This document shows, piece by piece, positions 12,101 through 24,534 of a stretch of 64,000 bases of DNA. Source of the DNA: Paragonimus westermani (taxonomy: Eukaryota > Platyhelminthes > Trematoda > Plagiorchiida > Troglotrematidae). A model generated the notes under the pieces. It was not told where the DNA came from. It searched no databases and saw only the letters and a list, made by a program, of their open reading frames with translations. Location of the stretch: positions 42,697 to 106,696 of the forward strand of contig QNGE01000433.1 of the NCBI GenBank assembly GCA_008508345.1, in the 5' to 3' direction. Position 1 is the first letter of the stretch; each line of letters starts with the position of its first letter. The translations under genes and the position numbers were made by a program.

Positions 12101-13465
12101 AGAGTGAAACACCAGTCTCTTTCTTCTCTTGGAAATTGGCTTGCTGAAAGGTTAAAAGGAATGTAACACCTGTAGTCAGTTGTGTGTTGTTCAGTCAATA
12201 CTTAATAAATTCTGCTGTAACACGGTAATTTAGCTCACCTGCATTAGTGTTCTTCATTGAAGAAGAAATACTCTCATTCGTGAAAATCTAAGAATTACGT
12301 AGATTTTGCAGTTGGTACGGCTTGGAACTATGAAAGAAACGCCTTGGGGACTCAAACTGAGTATACTCTCAAGAAAGGGAACGGTCTGTATGTCATGTAG
12401 AAAAAAACTTTCAGTATGCATTGAATGAATGTACAGAGAAGTCAGCTGTTGGGTAATCAACATACACTACTGCAAAAAACTGAAAAGAACCGGGTCTACT
12501 TTTGGCTAAATACTCTTATTTAAAGCCTATTCACTGGTAGCTTTGCTCGATGAAACGTGTTAACCCAAATCCGGCTACGTGGTTTTCCTTGATAATGTTC
12601 TTTTTCAAATGTGTGATGGCAGAGAAAGCTAGAGGCTTTGTTTTGGAGCCTGTGCATCTAATACGATTGAAACGGCTACAATAAAAACCGAATGGAATTA
12701 ATGAGCCATCTTTTTAAATAAGAGATTGGATGAACGACGCTCTAAAAGCTACCTAGTTATGGAAAATCAGGGTCTCGAGTGGACTCGAACCAGTTAGATT
12801 GCAAAACCACACCAGGAACACACACAAAACTATTTGGAGTCTGTTACCCACTCATTTCACTGTCTTATATGAAATCCACTAAATTAACCATGGGATTGAC
12901 TGCCTCATATTGCTCATCGTTGCGTGATTCTGAGTCTAGATAAAACGGTTATTGTAAGCTGGTTTCTTTGGTCGATAGTTCTTGTGTTTGAATCATCAAT
13001 AATTGATCCTCTTCTGGACCTAGGCAAACTGATAGCACCTGACTAGCATGTAATCATAAAACCGTATGGCAGGAGATACTGAACCACTATGATACCGAGT
13101 ATTCATTTCCTCTCTGCTCGGTATGTACATAATAGTACTGTTTACCTCAAGGTGAAATCCTTCGGTATCTTATGTGAAATAGTTCAACCATGCTGTAATC
13201 CAGGATCCTTTTGGATAACCATAAACACCTCGCTGTAATTAAGAGTCTTGGCGAGTTCCCAACCTCGATAGTGAGCGCGTGACTACTTTGACAGTTCATA
13301 AAATACAACCGTGTTTCACTCCCTCTATTCGGTTCACAGCGACCTGCTTACATGAGTTGTAATCTTTTTCTACTTCTCAAAAAATATAGACTATCGGAAC
13401 TTGAGCCGTGGGTTGCTTAGGATCATGATCATCTAATATCGCCTAGCAGGTTTGATGGGACCAAT
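12101..13465. other. Unannotated stretch with one isolated B-box-like site
   Basis: No coding similarity was seen. On the minus strand, 12793-12781 reads as a perfect internal-promoter B box (GGTTCGAGTCC core), but no A box was found at the proper distance upstream, so it may be a worn SINE or chance. Confidence 0.4.
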
Positions 13466-13469
13466 GATC

Positions 13470-13850
13470 TCGACCTGTCTCGGAAGTCTCAATCGCGGGG
13501 TTGTCGATTAGATTTAACAGGACAGTTACTGTCTCCTCTCCAGACGATCGGGCAACCTGATCATTGCTCACAAGCGAGACTGGTTGAGCGTTCACATTCG
13601 ATGATTCGGTCGTGCCTAATGTGAGGTCAATGGGGCAGTGGTCAACGCGATTGCCTCATGAATGCGTGGCCGGAGTTCACATTCCGGCCGTGGTAAGGAC
13701 ATGCACCACTGACGAGCTCTAATGAGAGCGAAACTCGAGTGTAGTGCTTCTTTTCGAAACAGGCTGGCTGGAAAGTCTATCCAAATTCGAAGGCTGCGAT
13801 CAAATGTGAGTGGTGGTCAACTTGAAAATAAAGCAAATCCCGACCAATCA
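13470..13850 (+). repeat. tRNA-like SINE, best plus-strand copy
   Basis: About 380 bp, with a nearly full-length inverted match at 53.23-53.60 kb and partial matches at 2.6, 26.5, 31.2, 37.0 and 63.4 kb. The internal module (about 13628-13700) has an A-box-like 'gggcagtggtcaacgcga' and a B-box-like 'gagttcacattccgg'. The B box is embedded in a strong T-arm-like stem (GGCCGGA pairing with TCCGGCC), so it folds like half of a tRNA. The tail ends in 'ggtcaacttgaaaataaa' and then AT-rich sequence. The tRNA-like module begins about 160 bp inside the element instead of at its 5' end. The frame 13722-13964 is incidental. Confidence 0.8.
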
Positions 13851-14755
13851 TCAGTAATGATTTGGTTGAGTCGATATTGTAATGCAGCACACAGATACCA
13901 CTCTGTTTTTCAGTTATTAAAATTATGGCTATTGCTCAGTGAGTCTTCGACTCTTGTCAGCTAGCAGTGTTCTATCATAAAAACTTACTTTCCGTTCACT
14001 CTATCATCAACATTGTCTATTGCTCACACGGCTGACAAGTAACTAACGAATTCAACATAATGAAGCATGAAGCAGTCCGATAAAGAACGGAATGGTTTTG
14101 TGTGAGACGTTCGCAAACTGTCTTTTGCAAAACTGTCCACGCGCTATGTAAACACAGACAGGGTCATCCTGACCAAACATGAGATTGTAACTTATGCTCG
14201 ACAGAGACCACTATCAGAGAGCAACTGAGGGTCAAACAAACACAGCCTCTACTTAGTCACGCAAGTTTAGAGAATTCCATGGGTTAAGTTAAGAGAAAGA
14301 ATAAATACGCGATGTCTGGGTCATTAGGTGATGGTTTACTTACATCCAACGTCGTCATTGTAACTTCAGATCTCCGCTGATAGGGGAGACGGGTCAGTCC
14401 AGACTGCAGATAGTTTGGGATAACGTCCTCGACCGGCTAATGGAAACAGATGGCGCGACTGCTCTCAATCGAGCTGGAGGAACACGTGCTATTTCCAAGG
14501 CTTGATGACACCTGTTTTCATAAGTGGACAAACAGGGCATGTTGCAATCATGACTCAACAATGAGTCAGTAATAAGTTCTCTTAGATATTTTTTTGGTTA
14601 AGACAGATTTCGGAGGTAAAATCACATCAAAGTTAGCCTAAACACCAAAGAATGGAAATACTTTTTTAAGTGATCACTAAATATACGAATGCAAACTTTT
14701 ATACAATAGTTGAGCAAACTGTTGTAGCCTGTTATCAAACCATTAGAGAGATACA

Positions 14756-14842
14756 TACGGCTTAAATAGCACCGGGTAGAACGTTTAACGGATGTTTCGA
14801 TTAGCCAACGAAAGGTCGCTGATTCGAATTTGTCACGTGTTT
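14756..14842 (+). repeat. tRNA-derived sequence (SINE-like head)
   Basis: An A-box-like 'tagcaccgggtaga' at 14767-14780 and a B-box-like 'gattcgaattt' at 14821-14831 are spaced as in a tRNA gene. The intervening sequence does not form a good anticodon stem, and the T-arm stem is imperfect, so this is a decayed tRNA relative or SINE head and not a functional tRNA. Confidence 0.45.
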
Positions 14843-15869
14843 CACCTCAAGCCTGTAATTAGATAACTATGAAGATGCACACACTGATAAATTGTCATAT
14901 AAAATTATAAAATATTGACTTTTGATCGCGTCAACTTTAGTTTTAAAGCCATGTATTGGAGTGTGCCAACCTCAACCACAGAAGTCAAACCGATGTTCAC
15001 GAACAGTAAACATTGCTGCGCAAGTTGATTCACACACACACGGATTAGGTATGGATCAGTCAACCGGTTTTCTCGGGTCAGGGTTTCGGAACTTTGCATT
15101 TTTCCCTAAATTCATTCGCAATCCATGAGACTTTTGTACGACAAGTTCAGACCAAGCGTTCGTTCTCCTCAGTACCTTCTGCTGAAAATTTCGGGGATCG
15201 GCGATCAAGCTTTAGACTGCTGCGAAGACTGCTTCGAATTTGGGCAATTAAGACCACGGTTCTTTCCATAAAATAACTTATGTGTAGGTAGCTGAATTAT
15301 TGGAAGAGTTCCTTAATATTCTTCGCTAGAGTGCTTTTGGAGTGCAATATCAAACCATACATTCATACAAGTGATCGACCAATAGCAGCGTTGTGTAAAA
15401 ACAAACAATAATCCGACGGTCTCCGACTAAACTGGTAACTGGCAGAGACTTCGTGGCTCCTGGTGACGCAAATCGATCAACACTAGACAAACTCAAATGT
15501 TACTCGGTCAAGAACATGTTGTTGTCTGGGTCACCTGTGACAATGTGAAAAACACAATGCTGTAAGACTAATTCTATCACCTAGCGGGAAGATATAAGGA
15601 AATTCGTAGAAAGATTTACGTGCAACGGATTACAAACTTACATATAATTGAATGAAATATTGCTAACAAGGAAGCGTTAATATAAACCACTGAAAGATCT
15701 GGGTTTAAAGAAATGTTATGGTTGTTGTTACTGTTACCGTTAGTATCGACGCAGATGTAACTGGATGTGAAGCCAGTTTAATTAACCAGGAACTTCTTTT
15801 CAACCTTATGGATCTGGTAAGCAGCTGATCCAAGAAACCACTGGAGAATCAGCAGGCGACTGTACGGGC

Positions 15870-15965
15870 TTGCCGCTAAACTTTCTTAGCCTCACACAAG
15901 TCACAGATTCGAACTCGCAACCCGTGAGCAGATGTCAGAATGTTAGTTTAAATAAGTCTGTCTCA
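15870..15965 (-). repeat. Possible tRNA-derived remnant
   Basis: On the minus strand a B-box-like 'gagttcgaatctg' (15916-15904) is preceded by sequence loosely resembling an A-box half. No cloverleaf could be drawn. It may be the worn head of a SINE family different from the one at 13.5 kb. Confidence 0.3.
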
Positions 15966-17500
15966 AATCACTGATTGGGAGTTTCCAGAGATGCGTTTCG
16001 TATTTGAGCAAATTTTCCTAGTGGACTCTCGCCCAGTTATCTAAAATCAACTAACCGCGGAAACCCCTTATATTGATCGTTCGGGGACAGTTATGGATGC
16101 TTGTTAATTTTAAGACAACCACAGGTGGCTAACTGAATTCAGTGTATGACAAAAGAAAGAATGTTCTAGTTTAATTGTCTGATCAGTGAGATAACATTAA
16201 TTGTCAACACTGGTGTTTCAAAACATTCTCGGGTCAGCAGCATTTGAAAATTGTGTGAAAGTTAATCCACTCAAACTCAGTTTTTTGTTGCTGGCAAGCT
16301 GAGGATTTTAGCGAGAAAGTTTGAACATCATTTAGAAATTTCTAATAATGTTGTTATTTTTTATGCGTTCAATCCCAGTCAGTCCCAGGCAAATCCCATC
16401 TTCGGATACAGTTAGGTTTCACCTGAGCCCAACGTAAATTACTTCAACAGCTTGAAAATAATATTACATTTGAAACTATAAGATGAAAAGAAATCTGTTT
16501 AAAGATAAAAAAATCCTTAGCACTAATGAATGGAAATTTAACCAATGTGCATTATTGCGTTGACACTTACAGTAGCATGTTGACAAGTAACCAATCAGAT
16601 CGCAGCCTCGATTCTCTTTCATGTGTGGTTTTTCCTGTTCACCTATGAAGAATTGTTTAAGATGACCGTCCTAGACACTAGAATGAATACGATGTATAGA
16701 CGCGATTTCCGAAAACATTTATTTGGTTACACTCGGGACAGTAGGTTGATCACCTGCCTAGTAAACGTTGCAGTTATGACTGACTTCATGTGGGAAAATC
16801 GTCGACCATTTGTCATTGCTTGCCCATTTGTTCACAGAGTTCTGGGAAATTGTTTGCGTGATTCATCCTGGGACAGTACATTATTTCTTTATGTATGTGT
16901 GTACTGTTTTGTTTATGGAACCCAAATTAGCAGTGACCAACTAGATTTGCAAACCAAATAGACATTCAGTCCCCAATCCACAAAATGTATGGGTGATTGA
17001 ATTAATCACAGTAAAACACCCGGCAGCTACAGTCCACCGCATTTCCACTGTCATTGTGAATGTGTTACAAGTGTACACGCTATTGGCCAACAATTTCCAA
17101 TTGTATTGTCCATCCCAGATGGGTATTTTGATCGGCCCCAACCGAGAAGCAGAAGTTCTACTTACTCGGTCAACAAAGTGGGCTTGGTGAGAACGCTGAC
17201 TGACCTTTACTGAGGAGGCTTTATCTGTGACATTCGCACCCTTTCATCTAGCTGGACACCTGCACTCCTTGATGGAACCATAATAACCTCTTTTTCTTTA
17301 TTTGCCTTGCTACACTACCTAAAGTCATCGTAATGTATGGTAACATCCCGATTCAGGTTTAAGGTAAATACTCTAATCACATCCACGGCACACGTAAGTG
17401 AGACAAGTCAATGAAAATACTGGGAATGATTGACGGTAACAGAATCGCTTTCTGATCACAGACCACAAAGTACCAGACATTGTCCAAACATTGATAAACA

Positions 17501-17607
17501 GATTGAGAATCAATTGTAATCGATTACAACACTCTTGAGGAAGGCCACCAAAGGTGGTTGAAACGTAGAGTATTGAAACTTGCTCATAACGTTGCTATTC
17601 TCAGTCT
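17501..17607 (+). ncRNA. Hammerhead-ribozyme-like hairpin (probably inactive relic)
   Basis: The segment folds as a hammerhead. Stem I: CAACACTC (17527-17534) pairs with GAGTATTG (17568-17575) at 7 of 8 positions. The first core strand is TTGAGGA (17535-17541) against the consensus CTGANGA. Stem II: seven pairs, two of them G-T, closed by an AAA loop (17543-17559). The second core strand is GAAA (17560-17563). The residues C-G-T-A (17564-17567) then give a GTA cleavage triplet. Stem III is reduced to the self-complementary ACGT. An outer helix (17501-17511 with 17597-17607, ten pairs plus one G-T) encloses the whole. The C3-to-T change should abolish catalysis, because C3 pairs with G8 in the active fold. 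Minimal hammerheads with very short stem III are known from terminal repeats of Penelope-like elements, which fits this genome. I see no PLE coding sequence beside this one. Confidence 0.6.
17514..17529. repeat. 16-bp perfect palindrome next to the hammerhead-like fold
   Basis: TTGTAATCGATTACAA is a perfect inverted repeat. Its last bases overlap the 5' side of stem I of the hammerhead-like structure, so the two folds would compete or the palindrome could promote dimerisation. Confidence 0.8.
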
Positions 17608-17635
17608 GTTAAACAATAAAATGCTAAACACGACG

Positions 17636-17650
17636 CCCAAACTGTTTGGG
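17636..17650. repeat. Short perfect hairpin downstream of the hammerhead-like fold
   Basis: CCCAAACTGTTTGGG is a perfect 7-bp inverted repeat around a single T. It lies 30 bp after the outer helix of the hammerhead-like region and may belong to the same repeat unit. Confidence 0.7.
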
Positions 17651-17654
17651 TTTC

Positions 17655-20600
17655 TTTCACACTAAATTCAGTGCCGATATCTTACAACTGTCCAAACATG
17701 TTTGTGATAAGTGATTCGTAGATAACAAGAATGTCACTTATTTGAGTGCATTGATCAATTTGACCGTTGAACTACAGACTGATTCCGTATCAGGCCAGTG
17801 ATCATCAAATTTGTGTTGTTCGTTGCTGATAAGTAGTAAAGATTTTCAGTTCACATAATTCGAAGAACACTCACAAGTTCTCGCAGATTTTATGTCTCCA
17901 TAAACTGTTTGGATGAGCCCTTCCGAGTTTCGCGCTTTTTATAGTTCATCCATGGTGCATTAGCCTGCTGTCGGTGCAAAATTCCAATAACCGAATTCTA
18001 TGAAAAGTGAATTTCATTGTTCTTCTAATATGTACTGGGTCAGTTTCGTGTAAAACAACGGCAACCTTGTGTATTTATATAATGACTGGAAACGGATGAC
18101 TCTTCGGTGTGCTAAGATGTTTCCGAGTTCGGGTGCTGTGGAAATTTGTCAGCATTCCCATATTAATGGTCGAAAAGACGTGAAATCTCCAGCTGTTTAT
18201 TTCACACTTCATAACAATCAAATCTTTTTTTCAGCCTCTCCATCCTGTGTGTATTTTATTCATTTCTGAACAGTATATCATTAATCTTCTGAGTTCAGGA
18301 ATCGTTCTGTTCAGATTTCTTTCTAACTTCCGCTGATCTGGCAACATCTCAATGAAGGTGTTACGTGGGGCCAATTTTCTGTGATCTTACAGAGGATGTG
18401 TAATTCAGGAGTCAGTCTAATCTCCCAAACTCTGTGGTTTTTCTGGTGGTCTATCCAAATATCTTCAACTCACTTTTCCAAATGCCAGAATCTGTGAAAA
18501 CAGTTCCACAAAATCTAGTGAAAAGCACGAGAATTCCGGCGGCAATTGTACTTTACTGTCGTACTCTATACAGGCTTGTTACTGAACGACGTAAACAATA
18601 ATACGGTCGTACGACAACCGTTCATGTGATATTCCCAACAGAATAGATTTTACTGTCACTGGGGAGAGTAGCTGTTCAACAGAATCTTTGAGCTTTCTTC
18701 ATACAGAGTGATTTGCTGTGGTTAACTTCGATACAGCTACAATTAGTGTTCTTATACTATATTCAGGATGAACAATAAATTAATTTCCAGACCTACGTTT
18801 CCCAAGATGGGCTAAATTACTTCGGGTCAGAATGGAATAGCGTGAGAGGGCGATTGAGAACTTAGACTGTGGCGTTTGAATCTGATTCGATCATTGTACT
18901 ATATCTGTTTATGTTGAACAATCTGTCTTATGTATACCGCTCGAAGTTCAGTGTTCACTTATGACTCGTGAAGGGACCCTTAGGAATTCGCACGGAACAC
19001 TTAGCTGGAATTAATAACAAAATGGGAGTGTCAAACAAACTGAGTATCGTTCAGATAAAATAACTCGATCATTTTTAGTATGTGATCGATAGCTTAACGA
19101 TTTACCGTTCCTGCACTCCCAACCAATTGTGCGTGACATTCATTTTTTATTAACTGTCTGTCACATTAGTTGTCAAAGATGGTTAGTTGATTCATCTTAC
19201 AAACTCAAATTAGTTTCGGAACACATTAACCTTTTTGGATGCAATGATTTTGTTCGCTGACCCAGTGAAACTTAACAATATGTTGGTAAACTTTTGGAAA
19301 CCTGTCTCATTTTTTCACATGAATAACGAGGGTAATTATTCTTTTGTTCTCTGTAAAAAGTTTTAGAAAATAGCACCAAGTGATCGAAGAGACACTGTCC
19401 ATCAGGTCTGGAAGGAATTGTAACTTGTCAAATAGTTGATTTATGAACCATCATATCTGGCCGAGCCTCTCATCGCTTTGAAATAAATGTGTGCTTTGAT
19501 GCCAGGTAGCGCAGAAATCTTCTTGAACCCACACCCAGAATATCTGGTCCTCTTTTGGATTCTTCAAAAATAGATTTATTGGACTCATCCCTACATCTTC
19601 TCCCTCATTGGTTTGCAATCACCTGATCAATGAATCCATCACCTAAATGCGCTTTTAGGTTCGTCTTCGTCGGATGAAATTACGAGTATTCCACATCCAA
19701 CCCTAGGATTACTTAAACGGTTCTTTCCAGCGACGAATAAATGCATATTAACGAACGTGAGACGCGCGGTCAAATATGAGTGAACCCAAATTTATATCAC
19801 TGGGTCCCCATCTACTACACTGTAAAGTAGGCTTAGTAAATTCAGCAGTTTCCATATGACTGAAAAGTCTTGATCACGACGTCACCGAGTGGGGTAAACA
19901 GGACAGTTGCAACTTTCCTGAGGTTGACCAGGCAACCAATGCGTAGTTCACGCACGAATGTGGCTGGATGCACAAATTTCACAGTGATTAGTGCAGCTGT
20001 CCCGGGAAGACGTGAGGCGATATGCAAATATCGGTCGGTGTAGGGATATACACTTCTTATGAGCCATAATAACGGTGCAACATGAGTCCAGTGCCAGAAT
20101 CTCTAGTTTACTGAAAAGATTGCAATCAAACGCGAATGACATTCAGTTTGTTTTCAAGAGTACACCCTTTCTTAACTTACTGACATGGTAAGACCTCAAG
20201 CAAAACAGCACAAACTGGCACTCTTTGTTACAAATAACAGGTTGGTTGCGTGTACCATCATCAAAGTTAGCATACCCTAATATTATAGTCAGATTCAGGT
20301 ACTGTGAAATATGGAAATCAATAACCGTTTGTAAAATTTTAGAAGAGAAATGAATCGTTCAATGCAACTCACAAACCCAACATGTCGAGTTTGAGAGCGA
20401 TACGGAACAAAAGGGTTCGGTTATTTTTTTTACTGGTTCCCTGTCACTTCACCTACACTTGCATTTGCTTATCCTTCAACAAAATCAGCAATCAACTCAC
20501 CGTGCCAACCAATCCCCACAGCCGCCTCGGCTTATGTGAGTACAACGAAGGCAGAGCGCGTGGAATCTGGGTGTGGTAACTTGAATGTGTATGGAAGTTT

Positions 20601-22595
20601 GTTAGTATGGGTTGTGTGGCACCAAACCGGGCAGTTCCTCACAGTTCGTCTACTAGGCGCTTGTTCGGATCCACTCACTCGAAGACGTTAATGAACTGTT
20701 TTGTTTCTTCTACGCAGATTTCTCTTCTTAACTGAACTTAGGACAGACTGGCTGTTATGTGAAGAAAATGGATGAGATTTCAACCCATTCTGTTCTTCCA
20801 TTATCGCCTTTCAAACTATCTCTGTTCCGGCGCACCTGGAAATCATATTCCGCTTCACATTCTAATTCTACAGCTTGAATGTCGCTTATTAGACTCCTAA
20901 TCTGCCTTCATTAACTGCTCAGTGGACAATCCTTCTCAGAGTGTAATTGTCCACTGTTTCCGTTTTAATAAACAGACGGACGCATATACCGGCAAATTCT
21001 CTTGATCATTTATAGTTTTAAACGAACGAGTCAGTTAGTTTGATGTTTCTGCATGCCAACGTCTAGCAGATACTTCTCAGTTAAATACCGTTGTGAAGTA
21101 GGACGAACCCTAACTAACGAAACTTTTGTTGATGAACTCAGTGAGACTAAAACTGGGCTGCAGATTGGTTAATCCTCTCACAAGTTTCACAGCAATATTG
21201 TTCGGTTAATTCGTCTCGTTTTTCTTCCCACCTGTCCGCCATGCCATTTTCGCCCGTCTGGTAACGTTGAACCATTGTCATTGCCTCATGCGTATGTATA
21301 ACTGCTTGCCTGTCGAGTTGTATGCTTGTAGCTCAAGAAATTCAGGAATCAGGCAACGCCAATGAAAAATGTGTAGAGCGAGGAATTTGAAGCGATACAT
21401 GTTTAGGTGTAGCACTGACCCCAAGGGACTGAGTGAGTCATTCTCCAGGGACTGTCCTTGTCATGCAGGGTGGTACACACATGTCTCTATCACCCTCAGA
21501 CAGTTTGCCCTGATCACGCCATACAGGTCGAACTGTTCACCATACGTGCCGACAAGCTTGGACGCTCAACAGTGCTCTGCCCGAAACACACACGCAACAC
21601 AGCACATGCTAGTGGGAATAACCGAATAATTTGTTCTGCTTGGCTGCACGTCCGTCAGTGGATCGATGATATTTATTCGGTGTCACTCAGACAGGTCGGT
21701 TGTTCTCCAATGACACACCGTTCGTCGGTCTTCTAACGACCAGAGTTCATTACACGTTGGAAACCCAGCTGAACAACATAAAACCCCTATTTTTATCTAC
21801 ACACTTTCTGTAAGTTCAAACAAAGCTCGCTGAATTACCTATTAGTTTGTGATGTCTAGGTAGTCCCAGGGCAAAAACCAGTTTGTTAACTGTTTCTGGT
21901 CGGTGCGAGCTGAACTCAGCAGGCCATCTAGGAGATTTCCTCCTCGAAGAGTGTCAAGACCACCGTTTATTTTAATTTTGAACTACTCATACTTCACTCA
22001 CAGCACAAACATGTACTGTGAACCATAAATTAGGATACACCAAAAGCAGACTAACGTGAAAGACAGTAATCAAGAACAGCGTATGGCAAGTATTTTCATA
22101 TTTATTCACAGGGCATATTGCAGACAAGTACAAACTAAAAGTATCCGTTGGCTGACTCACAAATGTAAAGTCCAAATCACTCTGCTTGAGATTGCCAATC
22201 CTAATGGATCACACATCTAAACGTGAAAAATGTTCCACTGGGCAGTATGCTCTACAAGCAAAGCAGACATTATTTGAGACACTTACTGCGCATACAGTGA
22301 GGTACGCCTAAGAAATCAGAATTTTAATCTCAAAGTAGTCCTTAGAATTGTCGGTAGCGTCTACCATAACTCACCTTATTCCTTGGCTACTCAAACGCAA
22401 CAGACTTGGCAGATCGGTGAACTCCAGTGACAGGAACGCTTAGACCCTTGTGTGAGACGATTGACGGTGAAACCGTAACATCCACACATTTAATGTGTCG
22501 GTCTACGGGAAAATCTTCAACTGAGTTCATACCCGAACCGAACATACTGCCTAAACTGAGCTAGATACATGTGCGTAACACGGTAAAAATATTAC
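17655..22595. other. Unannotated stretch with two GC-richer patches
   Basis: No gene or transposon domain was recognised. Two patches (about 20380-20740 and 21290-21780) are clearly more GC- and CpG-rich than the surrounding AT-leaning DNA and carry short open frames without known motifs. In this window GC enrichment otherwise coincides with retroelement relics, so these patches may be untranslated parts of LINEs. Confidence 0.4.
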
Positions 22596-22602
22596 GAGTA
22601 TG

Positions 22603-22732
22603 GACGATGAGAAATCTGATACAAATGAGGATGAGTATGATGATGATGGTGATGAGAATGAATGGTGTTGATGGTGTTGGTGATGATGTTGACCATGTTA
22701 ATGATGACAATGATGGTGGTGACTGACCAGTT
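22603..22732 (+). repeat. Degenerate TGA/TGG microsatellite
   Basis: An imperfect trinucleotide run (gatgatgatggtgatgag..., gttgatggtgttggtgatgatg...) about 130 bp long, interrupted by point changes. It gives a spurious Met/Val-rich frame at 22662. Confidence 0.85.
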
Positions 22733-24067
22733 GGAATACCAGTTCTTAACGAAGGTGTTTTTTCATCTAACTCTTGCCGTTTGGAAATCGAATGTCAAGA
22801 AGAGTTATTTGTCATTGGATGTACGAGACGAAGCCTACTGCTACCTTCCGTACATAAACTTTAAGTGACAAAATTCCGCTTCTCAAATCTTAAGTGTTAC
22901 GGTGTGATGCAACTATTTGGAGAACAGTTTTTTCCATTCTACTGACATTCCGACTTACGTTGCCCGAAATGATTGATTGTATACATACCTAAAACCATAG
23001 AATAATTCTTACACATGTGCGCAAATGAATTCCCATTTCATATGGTCTCGGTAACGGGTGAGCAGTGCTTGTTCGTGTACCCTGACAAACAAGTGACCTG
23101 AACGGATGTGTGCGTGTGTAAATTCCAAAACACAACGTTACACGGCCATTCTTCGTAATTCTGTTAGTTTAGCAGTTTTACTGAAATTGTGACCAGTCAG
23201 ACTCATTGTGCACATAGTCTGTTGTCCCTTTGATTCAGTCCCAAGAGAGTTTAGAACGTGTTTGTGCTTGTAAGCGTGAAAAGTGAACGACTGAATTGGA
23301 GTCATTCTCGCCCAAACGATGGTGGTGTTATAGTCGACTGCCAACCTGATGACAACGCTGAATGAGAACGTCGTAATTCATCTAAGCTTCGAGCAGTTTG
23401 ACCCAGATGTACAGATTAAACGAATTTCATGGTCAATGGATGAAAACAACAGATATATTGTTGGTCGTTTCCGTATTTTTTATTGGCTGTGGTGATTCAT
23501 CTTTTGATATTCGGCGCTATTCACACAATGTTCACAAGATAACTTTCAGACCAAGATAGACAAGTGTGCGGAAAGTGACTTTAACTGTTCATAGGTTTTA
23601 ATGACAATCACATAGAAACTATGCTACAAAAGATTCCTGGTGTTTTTGTAAGCCCCAAAACATACATAATCATGGGTGTACGTCACAACACAACATAGAA
23701 TGTTATTCACTTTGTAGAATTAAAAATCCGCTCTTGAAACAAATGTTATCAGAACTAACAGGGGATTGAGTTAATAGACCTGATCCAAGGGGCAGTCAAT
23801 TCGTCCAAAATTGCCCATAACGGATGGAAACTGGTAGGCGTCGTGGAAAGCAAATTATGCCTGAGCCGTCACTTTACGGATGATCGAGTGTAGACATTTG
23901 ACCGTGGGAAACCAAAACCGTGTCATACTTCTGTCAATTAGTGACCATGGTTACTAGTATAAAACTGGGCTAATAGTCGTGGTTTCACTATGATGTATTA
24001 CTGTTACCGCGGGCCGTTCAAGACAGCCTGTTCAGCTGACAAGTGCACCGGATTCCTACATGAAAAC

Positions 24068-24407
24068 ATCTCCGGATCATCGGATCTATGTTACTTCTTG
24101 AGTCATTTTTTTCCCCTCAAGAACTCGAATAACGAAAACAATATCGAGCGATTTGTGTCCGGACAAACTTCACCGCGTCTCCACAACCACATATTACAGA
24201 TCACTTATATATGACTATGAGAAAATAAAAGAATGTCAGAGAAAGTCAATTATCAGTGTCCACAGTCGTTTTCATCATCATGGCAGCGAAACCACTACAA
24301 ACAGTTATTTCTGAACACAAACAATGTTTTGAATCTTCGGGTGGCATCAGCCTCACCACAGTGTATTGTTCTTTTGTGAGGTTGAGTACACCATGCGAAA
24401 TACCATT
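24068..24407 (+). repeat. Left arm of the inverted repeat
   Basis: Matches the reverse complement of 25907-26246. It starts at 'atctccggatcatcggatc' and ends at 'gcgaaataccatt'. The last part, after about 24380, is more diverged. Beyond both ends the two copies are unrelated, which defines the arm length as 340 bp. Confidence 0.9.
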
Positions 24408-24534
24408 GTCCACGTTTAGCTCGCCGTCATACTGAGTAGCTAAATGTCTCGTGAAAATTCTGAGACTCATCCAAGGCCGAGTCGCTCAGTTCTGTCTGAA
24501 AGATAGCTTCGGACTTGTTAGCTTAACTTAGAAA

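Noticed and set aside
16623..16961. 112-codon plus-strand frame
   Set aside because: Begins at a GTG without an acceptor or favourable start, and has no recognisable family; judged random.
23990..24214. Apparent paralogous genes at 23990-24214 (plus) and 26100-26354 (minus) sharing a C-terminus
   Set aside because: The similarity is explained by the inverted non-coding arms of the Penelope-like element.
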